A DNA stretch of 31,915 bases from Microcaldota archaeon (GCA_021813025.1 JAKAME010000002.1:15034-46948), one strand, 5' to 3'; counted from the first letter of the stretch, positions 1 to 7,576 are shown. Notes: generated from the sequence alone by a model not told the origin. Numbers and translations: made by a program.

Positions 1-52
1 ACGCGGCAGATGGACTCGGGGAAAGCAGCTGCTTCTATATGGGAAAGGGGGG

Positions 53-1084
53 TTAAAAAAGGTAGGGGGCCGCTTCCGCCTCCTCGAGGCGATATGCCGT
101 CTTTTCGGTCATTTCATAGGCCGCTTGAGCTTTTCCGGCCATCCCCTGCGCCCGGTACTTCTTCGCCCACTGCGGCATGCTCCCCAATTGGTGCACAACC
201 TCCAGGTCCCCCACCACCACGCGTTCCTGCCTGTCGTTGAGCACCTGCCCGTTCTTGGCGACATAGGCCAGCCGCGCCCACGAGTTCGGGGAGAAATTGC
301 CGAGGTTTCCCAGAGCATTGACATAGAGAGGAAGGGGGCTTTTCCTATAGAAGCCCCCCTTGGCGAGAACCTCCATCTGCGGAATCAGCTCGGACGAGTG
401 CGAAGTGGAATAGAAGAGATAGGAGAACCCCCGCTCTTTCAGATGCATGAGGAAATCCGGCGAGAGGATTTCGTCGAAATTCCCAGGCAGCACGGCTGCG
501 GTGGCTCCGAAGAAGCAGCGCAGCTCCCTCAGCCGGCTGGCGGCGCCCATAACGTCCGCATACGACCCCCGGCCGCGGATGGAATCGCTGGTGGCCTTAA
601 ACCCGTCCACGCTCAGATTCATGCTCAGGTTGTGGGCCTTCAGCAGCACGCCCGCTGAATCGCCATGGCGCGCCAGATAGGAGGCGTTGGTGCACACATA
701 GAACGCCGCCCAAGGATAGCTTTCCACCAGCATCTGGATGAGCGGCAGGGTATTTTCAGAGACTGGTTCCCCTCCGAGGAGGTGGTAGATGCGGATTTTG
801 GCGGCCAGCCCCCGGCGCACCGCCTCGCGGGCCGTCTTCTTGCTCATGACCTGCGGGTCAAGCTTGTCGGTCAGGGGGATGTAGCAGCCTTCGCACCTTT
901 TGGGGCAGAAGGTGGTGAGTTCAATGTGCATCTGGGTAGGCGCGACAATCCCTTTCTTGTTCTGCCGGTCAATCTGCCACTCGTGATAAACGTAGGTGGA
1001 CACGAATTTGGCCAGCGTGACGGGGTTGACGTGCGCCAGCGCATTGGCAACCTTTCCGACATTCAAGTCCTTGAAAACCAGCAT
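53..1084 (-). CDS. Radical SAM protein
   Basis: A 343-residue radical S-adenosylmethionine enzyme. The iron-sulfur binding Cys triplet CPKRCEGC lies at residues 60-67, followed by the SAM-binding GGEP motif at 104-107 and a SVDG strand near 157-161, all typical of the radical SAM TIM barrel. There is no Cys-rich C-terminal SPASM or twitch cluster, so only the one catalytic cluster is visible. The start is supported by a GAGGAG ribosome binding site about five bases upstream. The gene is transcribed alone, reading toward the left edge of the window. The substrate cannot be told from the sequence; proteins of this build modify peptides, nucleic acids or small molecules. The family call is firm and the specific reaction is unknown. 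Confidence 0.9.
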   Translation of the reverse strand: MLVFKDLNVGKVANALAHVNPVTLAKFVSTYVYHEWQIDRQNKKGIVAPTQMHIELTTFCPKRCEGCYIPLTDKLDPQVMSKKTAREAVRRGLAAKIRIYHLLGGEPVSENTLPLIQMLVESYPWAAFYVCTNASYLARHGDSAGVLLKAHNLSMNLSVDGFKATSDSIRGRGSYADVMGAASRLRELRCFFGATAAVLPGNFDEILSPDFLMHLKERGFSYLFYSTSHSSELIPQMEVLAKGGFYRKSPLPLYVNALGNLGNFSPNSWARLAYVAKNGQVLNDRQERVVVGDLEVVHQLGSMPQWAKKYRAQGMAGKAQAAYEMTEKTAYRLEEAEAAPYLF

Positions 1085-1185
1085 ATCTGCTCCTCGCTCT
1101 GAGTATATGTCTATTATTCCATATAATCATGTATTTAATGATTTTGAAACAAGGCATCCGGAGAAAAGAGCCTGCTGGGCGGCCT

Positions 1186-1292
1186 CTACTCTTTCCTGAC
1201 CCTGCCCTCGTTCGCCAATTTAAGCAGTTTGGCGGCCGCCTCGCTGATTCTCACCCTCTCCTGCTGCCCGTCGTCGCGGCAGCGCACGGTCA
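1186..1292 (-). pseudogene. Diverged second copy of the glyS 3' end
   Basis: Read on the minus strand this segment encodes a peptide ending RDDGQQERVRISEAAAKLL followed by KLANEGRVRKE and a stop. It matches the true glycyl-tRNA synthetase C-terminus (RDDGQQERVEISELAAKLL, then QLVKSDKVRKE). By hand alignment 82 of 105 bases are identical to 1833-1937. It has no start and no upstream part of the gene; hicA ends exactly where the homology begins. It is either the displaced original end of glyS or a duplicated fragment. Confidence 0.85.
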
Positions 1293-1526
1293 GCGCCCGA
1301 ACAGCCTCGCGAACGCCTCGAACTCATAGCCCGCCTGCCTGGCAATCGATTTGAGGACGAAGGGGTTGAGGTCCTCGTTGCCATGCAGCGGCACGGTCAC
1401 GTGAAGCGTCCTCAGGCCATCCTTCTTTTCCAGATGGGCATGGCTGCCCCGCTGCCGGACGATGCTGAATCCCTCTTTTTGAAGAGCCTTGAGGACTTCT
1501 TTCCCAGAAACGACGGGGGCTTTCAT
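1290..1526 (-). CDS. hicA: HicA family toxin (mRNA interferase)
   Basis: A 78-residue protein of the HicA family, a double-stranded-RNA-binding fold that cleaves mRNA when freed from its antitoxin. The features seen are the N-terminal GKEVLKALQKEGF helix, the RQRGSHAHLEK strand with the family's catalytic His, and the TVPLHGNEDLNP segment that precedes the last helix. The start at 1526 was chosen because the TATA box at 1549-1560 is about 29 bases upstream, which gives a leaderless or near-leaderless mRNA; a longer frame exists upstream but it runs through hicB. The gene is divergent from hicB, not in tandem with it as is usual. The stop codon abuts the duplicated glyS tail. Confidence 0.9.
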   Translation of the reverse strand: MKAPVVSGKEVLKALQKEGFSIVRQRGSHAHLEKKDGLRTLHVTVPLHGNEDLNPFVLKSIARQAGYEFEAFARLFGR

Positions 1527-1548
1527 GCGCTTAAGGGCAGGTCTGGTC

Positions 1549-1560
1549 TTTATAAATATA
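1549..1560. promoter_or_regulatory. Shared bidirectional TATA box of hicA and hicB
   Basis: The sequence tttataaatata lies between the two divergent starts. Its centre is about 29 bases from the hicA ATG and 24 from the hicB ATG, the archaeal box A distance for leaderless transcripts in both directions. It reads as a TATA box on either strand. Shared use is inferred from position only. Confidence 0.7.
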
Positions 1561-1578
1561 ATTTTCCGTTTACTGTCC

Positions 1579-1812
1579 ATGAAACTGATGGGGTTCTCCG
1601 TGGTGGCGTTCCGCGACGGCCAATCGTATTCCAGCTGGTCCCCGGAGCTGGATGTCGCTTCGCAGGGCCATTCCATCGAAGAGGCCATAGCCAACCTCAA
1701 GGAGGCCATCGAGCTGCATCTGGAATGCATCTCCAAAGACGAGTTGAAAGAAGTGCGGGCCCGCCAGGGCACGCGCCTGGTCACGACTGTGGAAGTTCCG
1801 GCGCCTGCATGA
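1579..1812 (+). CDS. hicB: HicB family antitoxin, short form
   Basis: A 77-residue protein with the HicB partial RNase-H-like fold. It has an N-terminal strand, a SWSPELDVASQGHSIEEA segment matching the family's Y/W-x-PEL...G-x-S/T-x-EEA signature, and the helix NLKEAIELHLE. It should bind and neutralise HicA. It stops soon after this domain and shows no ribbon-helix-helix or HTH DNA-binding part, so autorepression of the usual kind is not evident. The ATG at 1579 is the first placed correctly for the TATA box at 1549-1560. The gene ends 18 bases before the glyS stop on the other strand, so hicB and glyS are convergent. Confidence 0.88.
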   Translation: MKLMGFSVVAFRDGQSYSSWSPELDVASQGHSIEEAIANLKEAIELHLECISKDELKEVRARQGTRLVTTVEVPAPA

Positions 1813-1830
1813 GTGCGCCGGCAGGCCGCC

Positions 1831-1937
1831 TCACTCTTTCCTGACCTTGTCTGACTTGACGAGCTGGAGCAGTTTCGCGGCCAATTCGCTGATTTCCACC
1901 CTCTCCTGCTGCCCGTCGTCGCGGTAGCGGATGGTGA
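1831..1937 (-). repeat. glyS 3' end, right copy of the imperfect direct repeat flanking hicAB
   Basis: This is the functional C-terminal coding end of glyS. It is a direct repeat of 1186-1292, about 78 percent identical, with a perfect block of about 25 bases (caccctctcctgctgcccgt followed by cgtcgcgg, 1905-1932). The two copies enclose only hicA, hicB and their promoter. Confidence 0.85.
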
Positions 1938-3351
1938 CGGTAGGCCCGCCGGCCTCGTGAGCCTTCTCCTTTGTCTCGTAGTCTATGGTGATGCAGTAAG
2001 GCACGCCGATTTCATCCGCACGCGCATAGCGCTTGCCTATTGAGCCTGACTGGGAGTAATAGACCTCGAGGCCTGCGGCGCGCAAGACGGCTGTCAGGTT
2101 TTGCGCCAATTCGTCCAGCCCGTCCTTTTTCATGAGCGGAAACACTCCGGCCACGAAAGGCGCTATGCGGGGGGGGAATGCGAACCATTCCCACTCTTTG
2201 CCGTTGCCTGCAGGCCTATACGCGCTCTCAAGCACGCACCACAGCGTGCGGTCCACGCCCATGGAGGGCTCGACTACATGAGGAATGAGGCGCTTTTTCT
2301 CCTCATCCACGAACACGGAAAGGTCCTGCTTGGAGTGCTTCGCATGCTGCGAGAGGTCGAAGTCAGTGCGGTAGGCTATTCCCGAAGTCTCGATAAACCC
2401 ATACGAGGTTTCCGCCTCCAAATCAACGTTTCCTTTCGAGTAGTGGGGCAGCTCGTCGCGGGGCATGACGCGGAAGCGGTATTTGCCGTGCGTTATGCCC
2501 AATGAGCGGTAGAGGCGGTCTTCCAAATAAACCATGTAAGCAAGTATTTCATTCGGGAAATAGCCGCGTGAAACAGCATCGCGCAGTGAGACGTCTTCGA
2601 CAGCCAAAGGCGCGTCTCCGTCTGTGGGAGGAAGAACCCGCACAGTCTCATTCTCTATTTTCTCAAACCCTTCTATTTTGTCCTGCATTGGGCTGAAGAA
2701 ATACTCCAATTCCATCTGCGAGAATTCGCGGCTGCGAATCAAGCCTTGGCGGGGGGACACTTCGTTGCGATACGAGCGGCCGATTTGGCCCACTGCGAGA
2801 GGAAGTTTGCTGCCCTGCTGCACGAAAAGCCGCTTGAAGTCAAGAAACATTCCCTGCGCGGTTTCAGGGCGCAAAAATGCCTGGTTCTCTATGCCTGCGC
2901 CTATGTAGGTGGGGAACATCAGGTTCACCCAAGCTATCGGCCCCAATTCGCCTTTGCAATTTGAGCAGGCAAGCTTGTGCTCCTTTATTCCGGCATTGAG
3001 GTCTGATGGGGAGAGGCCGGCCCATGAGGAGAGGGTTTTCTGCTCCAAAAGATGGTCTGCCCTATAGCGTTGATGGCATTTTGTGCATTCTGTTACAGGG
3101 TCTGCGAAATGCTCCACATGGCCGGAGGCGACCAGCACTGCCTGTGGAAGCACGTTGCAGCTCTCTATTTCAAGAAATCCGGGCTCGGTTATGAAAATGC
3201 GGCGCCACTGCTCCTGTATGTGGCGCTTGAGGGCCGCGCCGGCCGGGCCGTAGTCATAGAAGCCGCCCGGCGCATTGTATATTTCGGCCGAGGGCAGGAG
3301 GAAGCCGCGGGAGACGGCCAGCTCCATCAAACGCTCGTGGAGAGGGGGCAT
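1831..3351 (-). CDS. glyS: Glycyl-tRNA synthetase
   Basis: A class II aminoacyl-tRNA synthetase that charges tRNA-Gly, of the alpha2 (archaeal/eukaryotic) type, about 506 residues. It shows the N-terminal SRGFLLPSAEIY and GGFYDYGP glycine-binding region, two zinc-like Cys pairs (CTKC near 89-92, CSNC near 129-132), RPETAQG near 161, motif 2 RNEVSPR near 195 and motif 3 EPSMGVDR near 361, followed by an anticodon-binding domain. An upstream in-frame extension exists, but the ATG at 3351 is preferred: a TTAAAA box at 3373-3380 lies about 26 bases upstream, giving a leaderless mRNA. The gene's last 105 bases are duplicated on the far side of hicAB. tRNA-Gly(CCC) is also in this window. Confidence 0.97.
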   Translation of the reverse strand: MPPLHERLMELAVSRGFLLPSAEIYNAPGGFYDYGPAGAALKRHIQEQWRRIFITEPGFLEIESCNVLPQAVLVASGHVEHFADPVTECTKCHQRYRADHLLEQKTLSSWAGLSPSDLNAGIKEHKLACSNCKGELGPIAWVNLMFPTYIGAGIENQAFLRPETAQGMFLDFKRLFVQQGSKLPLAVGQIGRSYRNEVSPRQGLIRSREFSQMELEYFFSPMQDKIEGFEKIENETVRVLPPTDGDAPLAVEDVSLRDAVSRGYFPNEILAYMVYLEDRLYRSLGITHGKYRFRVMPRDELPHYSKGNVDLEAETSYGFIETSGIAYRTDFDLSQHAKHSKQDLSVFVDEEKKRLIPHVVEPSMGVDRTLWCVLESAYRPAGNGKEWEWFAFPPRIAPFVAGVFPLMKKDGLDELAQNLTAVLRAAGLEVYYSQSGSIGKRYARADEIGVPYCITIDYETKEKAHEAGGPTVTIRYRDDGQQERVEISELAAKLLQLVKSDKVRKE

Positions 3352-3372
3352 AAGGGGATAATGGAAAAGAGA

Positions 3373-3380
3373 GATTTTAA
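3373..3380 (-). promoter_or_regulatory. TATA box of glyS
   Basis: A TTAAAA core on the minus strand, centred about 26 bases before the ATG at 3351. The spacing supports a leaderless start and decides between the two in-frame ATG codons. Confidence 0.55.
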
Positions 3381-3478
3381 GGGCTCGGGAGGTGCGCCCA
3401 TTCAAACCCGATGCCTGAAAACCAGTGGAAACCTGCCCTCTCCAAATCCATATGCATTAAGCGGTCAATCTATTTTAC

Positions 3479-3814
3479 ATGAGTGCAACTGCTCTGGACC
3501 CAAGAGCTTTTCAAAAGCTCATCGCGGGCAAGACTATCGTCCTTACCGAACACGCCCAAGACCAGCTGCTTTTCCGCCAGATGAGCGAAACCGCGCTCAA
3601 AGCCGACCTGAAAGAGGTGCCGGCCGCCATCTGCGAGCAGATGTGTGAAACCGGGAATGAGCGCAAATTCGAGGTCTATTACCCCCAGAGAGGGGACCAC
3701 TACCATACTTACATCGTCGTTTCCAACGGCCAGGTCCGCATCGTCTCGGTCTGGCGTTCCAACCGCATCAGACAGGAAGATATATCAAGGGGGAAACGCA
3801 TACTCAAGAGGTGA
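3479..3814 (+). CDS. DUF4258-like protein, possible toxin partner
   Basis: A 111-residue protein resembling the DUF4258 family: an early TEHAQDQLLFRQMSE segment (compare the family's T-x-HA...R-M-x-E), then an alternating strand region ending YIVVSNGQVRIVSVW. Members are small, RelE/BrnT-like in size, and often sit beside a DUF2283 gene, as here, where the next gene starts four bases after this stop. That context suggests a toxin-antitoxin-like module, but no catalytic residues can be assigned. A weak TATA-like catatgca at 3449-3456 lies about 26 bases before the ATG. The family call is moderate and the toxin role is inference. Confidence 0.65.
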   Translation: MSATALDPRAFQKLIAGKTIVLTEHAQDQLLFRQMSETALKADLKEVPAAICEQMCETGNERKFEVYYPQRGDHYHTYIVVSNGQVRIVSVWRSNRIRQEDISRGKRILKR

Positions 3815-3818
3815 GCGT

Positions 3819-4151
3819 ATGAGCAAACTGGCGCAATACGACCAGCAGGCCAATGCCTTCTACATGCATCTGTCCAGCCGCAAGGCTTGGGAGACTTTGG
3901 AGATTAACCAGCACATCAATATTGATTTGGACAAGCAGGGCCGCATCGCCGGTGTCGAGCTGCTCAACGTCCGCCAGTTCATCCAGCAGATTTTTGGTTC
4001 CGCCCCCACCGCCGAGAAGCTCAAGAGCCTTAAAGTAGAGGTATGCACCGAGACTGGCGGGGAAGTCGTGCTGCGGATGAACTACATTCATGAGCATGTT
4101 TTGTATGCCATCCCCAAGGCCTATACGAGCCCTTTGGTGAGCGGAGCTTGA
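3819..4151 (+). CDS. DUF2283 family protein
   Basis: A 110-residue protein beginning with the DUF2283 pattern: a YDQQANAFYMHLS strand, a short turn, then INIDLDKQGRIAGVELLN. DUF2283 proteins are usually 60-80 residues; this one has an extra C-terminal strand region (VCTETGGEVVLRMNYI). The start at 3819 lies four bases after the preceding stop and has gaggtgag just upstream as a ribosome binding site. The tight coupling to the DUF4258-like gene fits a two-gene module in which this would be the antitoxin, but that is by analogy only. The lipoprotein gene starts four bases after the stop codon. Confidence 0.75.
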   Translation: MSKLAQYDQQANAFYMHLSSRKAWETLEINQHINIDLDKQGRIAGVELLNVRQFIQQIFGSAPTAEKLKSLKVEVCTETGGEVVLRMNYIHEHVLYAIPKAYTSPLVSGA

Positions 4152-4155
4152 TAGC

Positions 4156-5115
4156 TTGCGCGCATATCTTTTCGTTCTCCTGATGCTTTCAGTCTTTTTG
4201 GCAGGTTGCACGACTAAGGATGCTACATCCGCAATAGTTGAACTAGAAGCAGCGGATACTAGCCTGAATTATGAGAACGTATCCAACAGTATGGACACCA
4301 GTTTGAATGATTCAATAAGTGCGCTAAATTCGACTATTTGCCCCGATGGAACAATAGTAGCTACGCTCTCTGACTGCCCAAAGCAAAAATGCTCGGATGG
4401 AACAGAGTATGGGCAATGTTCAACTAACAAGCCAAAATTTTGTAGTGCTGGATATTTGATTGATTATACAGTCAAATGTGGATGCCAAGCGGGAGAAACA
4501 ATAATTTATGGAAACTGTTTTAAGTCCTGTTCAGATGGAACGACGGCCGGTGCTTGCTCATCGAATAAACCAAAATATTGCGAAGATGGAAATCTCGTTG
4601 ACAATGCAACGCAATGTGGGTGTTCAAGCGGATATATTCCAAATGGCACGGTTTGTGCACTAAAACCCGTACCGCCAAAAATCGAAATCGTAACTGTGCC
4701 TGTTGCTGAACCAGTAGTCTCTCCGCAAGCTAACGTCTATTGTAAAGACACGAACTGTGATAAGATTAGCACTGCTGAAGGAAGGAAAGAATGTTATTAT
4801 CAAAATGGAAAAACAGGTTCTAGCGATACATCGTGTTGTTTAATGATATCTGGCGACACTTCTCTGAAAGATTCTTGCTTAAGTGGTAGCACAATCCTTC
4901 ATTCTGCATGGGCGATGTATTATGGTAGCTCTGGAGGTGTTGAAGACTACTGCCAATATGTCTCAGATATTTCAACGAAGGACAGTTGCTATTCGATCGT
5001 TGGGTCGCGACTAGGAACCAAAACCTATGATTGGTGCGCAAAAATCTCAACTGTTGATTTGAGGGATCAGTGTTACAGCGGGAAACTTGGCAAACATGTA
5101 ACTGCAGGCGATTAA
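4156..5115 (+). CDS. Cys-rich lipoprotein with two kinds of internal repeat
   Basis: A 319-residue exported protein, probably starting at TTG 4156 (an internal ATG at residue 10 would cut into the signal). The N-terminus is a lipoprotein signal with lipobox LAGC at about residues 15-18. Two tandem modules follow, each with the pattern CSDGT...CS-NKPK-F/Y-C...CGC...C (about 79-124 and 130-167). The C-terminal third holds about four repeats of C-x-x-(I/V)-S...(K/R)D-x-C (residues about 196-312). Cys pairs throughout suggest disulfides outside the cell. The gene is clearly AT-richer than its neighbours and uses different codons, which suggests recent acquisition. The function is not recognised. 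The domain patterns resemble those in other archaeal surface proteins. Confidence 0.75.
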   Translation: MRAYLFVLLMLSVFLAGCTTKDATSAIVELEAADTSLNYENVSNSMDTSLNDSISALNSTICPDGTIVATLSDCPKQKCSDGTEYGQCSTNKPKFCSAGYLIDYTVKCGCQAGETIIYGNCFKSCSDGTTAGACSSNKPKYCEDGNLVDNATQCGCSSGYIPNGTVCALKPVPPKIEIVTVPVAEPVVSPQANVYCKDTNCDKISTAEGRKECYYQNGKTGSSDTSCCLMISGDTSLKDSCLSGSTILHSAWAMYYGSSGGVEDYCQYVSDISTKDSCYSIVGSRLGTKTYDWCAKISTVDLRDQCYSGKLGKHVTAGD

Positions 5116-5245
5116 CCAATGTGTTGATTTGCCAAGTCGTTGGATTCGTTGGTTCTCAATAGAATTAGATGGCAAGCCTTGGTAGATTTTTTCATTTCAA
5201 CTGTTTGACCGACTGACACGACATAAAAGAAGATGAAATAATAAT

Positions 5246-5318
5246 TGGGCCCGCGGAGAATCGAACTCCGAATCTCCTGCATGTCAAGCAGGCGTCTTAA
5301 CCATTCGACTACGAGCCC
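5246..5318 (-). tRNA. tRNA-Val (GAC)
   Basis: The minus strand folds as a tRNA: acceptor GGGCTCG with CGGGCCC (one G-T pair) and discriminator A, anticodon stem CCTGC/GCAGG with loop TTGACAT (anticodon GAC), T arm CGGAG-TTCGATT-CTCCG. It is 73 bases with no intron and no encoded CCA. AT-rich promoter sequence lies at about 5340-5352. Confidence 0.93.
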
Positions 5319-5341
5319 CTATAGGATGAATAAAGAAAGAC

Positions 5342-5376
5342 GAAATTAAAAAGGAGGGAGGGGGGCATGAGCCCCG
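5342..5376 (-). terminator. Possible terminator of dnaG
   Basis: On the minus strand a GGGGC-TCAT-GCCCC hairpin (5362-5375) just after the dnaG stop is followed by a T-rich stretch (opposite aaattaaaaa at 5343-5352). The same AT-rich DNA probably also serves as the tRNA-Val promoter. Confidence 0.5.
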
Positions 5377-5383
5377 CCTCAGT

Positions 5384-7024
5384 CTAATTCTTCGTATGCA
5401 GCAGCACGCCCGCCGGCTTGCGGAACACGTTGCCCAGCTTCGCCCCAAGCAAAACAGCGGCCTTCTTGCCCTCGGCCAAATCGGCCAAACGCTGCGTGAT
5501 GATGCCGTCGAACACAACCGCATACACGCTTGGCTCTCCCTCCAGCGTGCGAATCATGTCGCGCACCGGAACCTCCTTGAGAATGGAGAGGTCCTCTGCA
5601 TAGAAGCGGGCTTTGAGCGAGCCTTCCAGCTCGCCGAGCGCGTTCATGAGAGGGCCGGGCACTTCTGTGAGGGCTGGCACGACGGGAGCGGCCGGGGGCT
5701 CAGCCACAGGCGGAGGCTCTGGAGCGGAAGGCATGGCCGGAGCGCTCGGAGCGGAGTCTGCAAATGATGGAGCGCTGGCTGGCGGCGCATTCATGCTTGC
5801 CTGCATGCTCTCATTCGTCTGCCGCCCGTAGCGCTGGCCGCTTGGAACCGCTTCAGCCACCTGCGACACAATCGAGGAGTCGGATGGGGGCATTTGCCCG
5901 CCCATGCGGCTGCCGCGCTCGCGCCCTCCGCGACCGCTCACCGTGTCTCCGGAGCGGGTGGAATAGGCGGAACCTTGGCGGCGGTCCGAGCCCCAGGCAT
6001 TCTGCTGGGCCGGAGCGCCTGACGGCGCAGCGCCATGCGAGGGGGCAAATGCGGCCTGGCTTTGCGAGCCGAAAGAGGGCGCATTGTATGCAGAGGCAGG
6101 AGAGCCGTAACTCTCGCGCCTCTCGCCGCGCTCAGGCCTCTCGCGGGCCATGTTGAAAGACGGGCGGTAGCGGCCGTTCTGCCTCTCCTCCTGCCCCGGG
6201 CCTGTCGAGCCCTGCTCGAACGAGATTTTCGAGCGCAGGCACTTGATAAGCTCCTTGCGCGTGAGCTCCTCAACTTCCTTGCCAGTGGGCGCGCGCGCCA
6301 CGAAGTCAATGTCCGCGATGCGCGCAAGCTCGTTGAGGATGATGTCGCCTCCCCTGTCTCCGTCAAGGAAGACTGTCACTTCCTTCTCCTGGCACAGCTT
6401 GGCCACGGATGGGGCGACGTTTGCCCCGCCCACGCCGACAACGTTGGAGATGTCGTTCTTGAGCAAATTGATGACGTCCGCGCGCCCCTCCACCAAAATG
6501 ATGGAGTCTGCGTCGGCCACGCCCGGGCCTGCGGGCAGCTTCTCTGGGCCGTATTCGGCTATTTCGGCGGTTTTCACTTCAGAGCGCACCTGCTCGGAAA
6601 TCTCCTTGCTTTCAGGAATCTCGTTGAGCAGCAGATTCTTGAGCAGATTCTTGGCCCTGTCCACAAGCACCTTGCGCTTGGTGGAGCGCTGGTCCTCCAC
6701 CTTGTCGATGGAGAGGTGGGCCTCGCACGGGCCCACGCGGTCCACTGTTTCAAGCGCGGCGGCCAGAATGCAGGTCTCCACCATGTCAAGGGAGGAGGGC
6801 AGCTTGATTCTGCCCACTGATTTGCCCCCGCGCGGGCTGAGGTCGACCTCAATGCGGCCTATGCGGCCGTTTTTCTGCAGCTCGCGCAAGTCAAGCTCGT
6901 CGCCCAAGAGGCCTTCCGTTTGGCCGAACACGGCGCCGACCACGTCGGGCTTCTCGACCAGTCCGCCGATTTCGACGTTTGCATAAACTATGTATTTCAC
7001 GGTATCTATGTATGTTTTTCCCAT
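5384..7024 (-). CDS. dnaG: Archaeal DnaG-like primase with long disordered linker
   Basis: A 546-residue archaeal DnaG. The conserved N-terminal domain begins TYIDTVKYIVYANVEIGGLV; the Toprim domain has VEGRADV (178-184) and DGDRGGD (221-227), the acidic metal-binding motifs. In archaea this protein makes RNA primers in vitro and also associates with the exosome, where it binds poly(A). Residues about 271-448 are a Gly/Ser/Ala/Pro-rich linker with RGG-like patches, and a conserved C-terminal domain (about 449-546) follows. The linker is far longer than in typical archaeal DnaG of about 400-450 residues. The start at 7024 follows the UPF0235 gene by 56 bases on the same strand, so the two may be cotranscribed. 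Confidence 0.96.
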   Translation of the reverse strand: MGKTYIDTVKYIVYANVEIGGLVEKPDVVGAVFGQTEGLLGDELDLRELQKNGRIGRIEVDLSPRGGKSVGRIKLPSSLDMVETCILAAALETVDRVGPCEAHLSIDKVEDQRSTKRKVLVDRAKNLLKNLLLNEIPESKEISEQVRSEVKTAEIAEYGPEKLPAGPGVADADSIILVEGRADVINLLKNDISNVVGVGGANVAPSVAKLCQEKEVTVFLDGDRGGDIILNELARIADIDFVARAPTGKEVEELTRKELIKCLRSKISFEQGSTGPGQEERQNGRYRPSFNMARERPERGERRESYGSPASAYNAPSFGSQSQAAFAPSHGAAPSGAPAQQNAWGSDRRQGSAYSTRSGDTVSGRGGRERGSRMGGQMPPSDSSIVSQVAEAVPSGQRYGRQTNESMQASMNAPPASAPSFADSAPSAPAMPSAPEPPPVAEPPAAPVVPALTEVPGPLMNALGELEGSLKARFYAEDLSILKEVPVRDMIRTLEGEPSVYAVVFDGIITQRLADLAEGKKAAVLLGAKLGNVFRKPAGVLLHTKN

Positions 7025-7080
7025 ATGATTTCACCTGATGTGAAAGCATCAGGGCATAAGAAGAACGAATTGGGCGGGGC

Positions 7081-7389
7081 TTATTGCCCTTCCTGCTCAC
7101 GCGCAAGCCCGGCACGCAGGCCTTGGAGGAACTCCTCCTCCGGCCGAGAGAAGGCGACCGTCTTTCGCCGGCCGGCATGCCCCCGCACGATGCGCACGGG
7201 AAAGCCGGACAGCGCCGACAGCCATTTCTCCAGCGCCAGATTGGCGCGGCCTCCTTGGGCCTTTTGCTTCAGGCGCACCTTCAAAATCGGTGCCGAAGCG
7301 GGACCATTTCGGTTTGCGGCCAGAGGGGCCAGGAATTCCAGAGCTTGGACCGAAGAGTTGGGCACGACTTGCAGGCTGATTTGACCCAT
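7081..7389 (-). CDS. UPF0235 (DUF167, YggU-like) protein
   Basis: A 102-residue protein of the UPF0235/DUF167 family. The signature is the A-x-GGRANLALEKWL segment (family consensus P-x-x-GKANxAL) followed by VRIVRGHAGRRKTV (consensus V-x-I-x-x-G-x-x-S-R-x-K-x-V). The length fits the family. The biochemical role of the family is not settled. It lies just upstream of dnaG on the same strand, suggesting a shared transcript. Confidence 0.85.
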   Translation of the reverse strand: MGQISLQVVPNSSVQALEFLAPLAANRNGPASAPILKVRLKQKAQGGRANLALEKWLSALSGFPVRIVRGHAGRRKTVAFSRPEEEFLQGLRAGLAREQEGQ

Positions 7390-7576
7390 TGGGGTGCCCC
7401 TCTCTTTTCGGCTCTTTTGTGAGCATGACGCTCTAATCGTCTTGATTTGCTATGATGCTTTTTGTATGATGTTTTGTGATTTTGTTCGTGGCCTGGAGCG
7501 CTGTTGACAGCCTTTTCATCGCTTTGCTCGGGGCGCCATCCACGCCCAGGACCGAATAGAATTAGGGATTTTGAAT

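Noticed and set aside
1..52. Left edge of the window
   Set aside because: No supported gene or clear regulatory element was seen; the radical SAM gene ends at 53.
5116..5245. Gap between the lipoprotein and tRNA-Val
   Set aside because: AT-rich and non-coding, with no hairpin plus T-run or other structure that I could support.
6035..6986. Long plus-strand frames opposite dnaG
   Set aside because: They lie entirely inside dnaG on the other strand, have no domain, no promoter and no ribosome binding site, and reflect the codon bias of a GC-rich gene.
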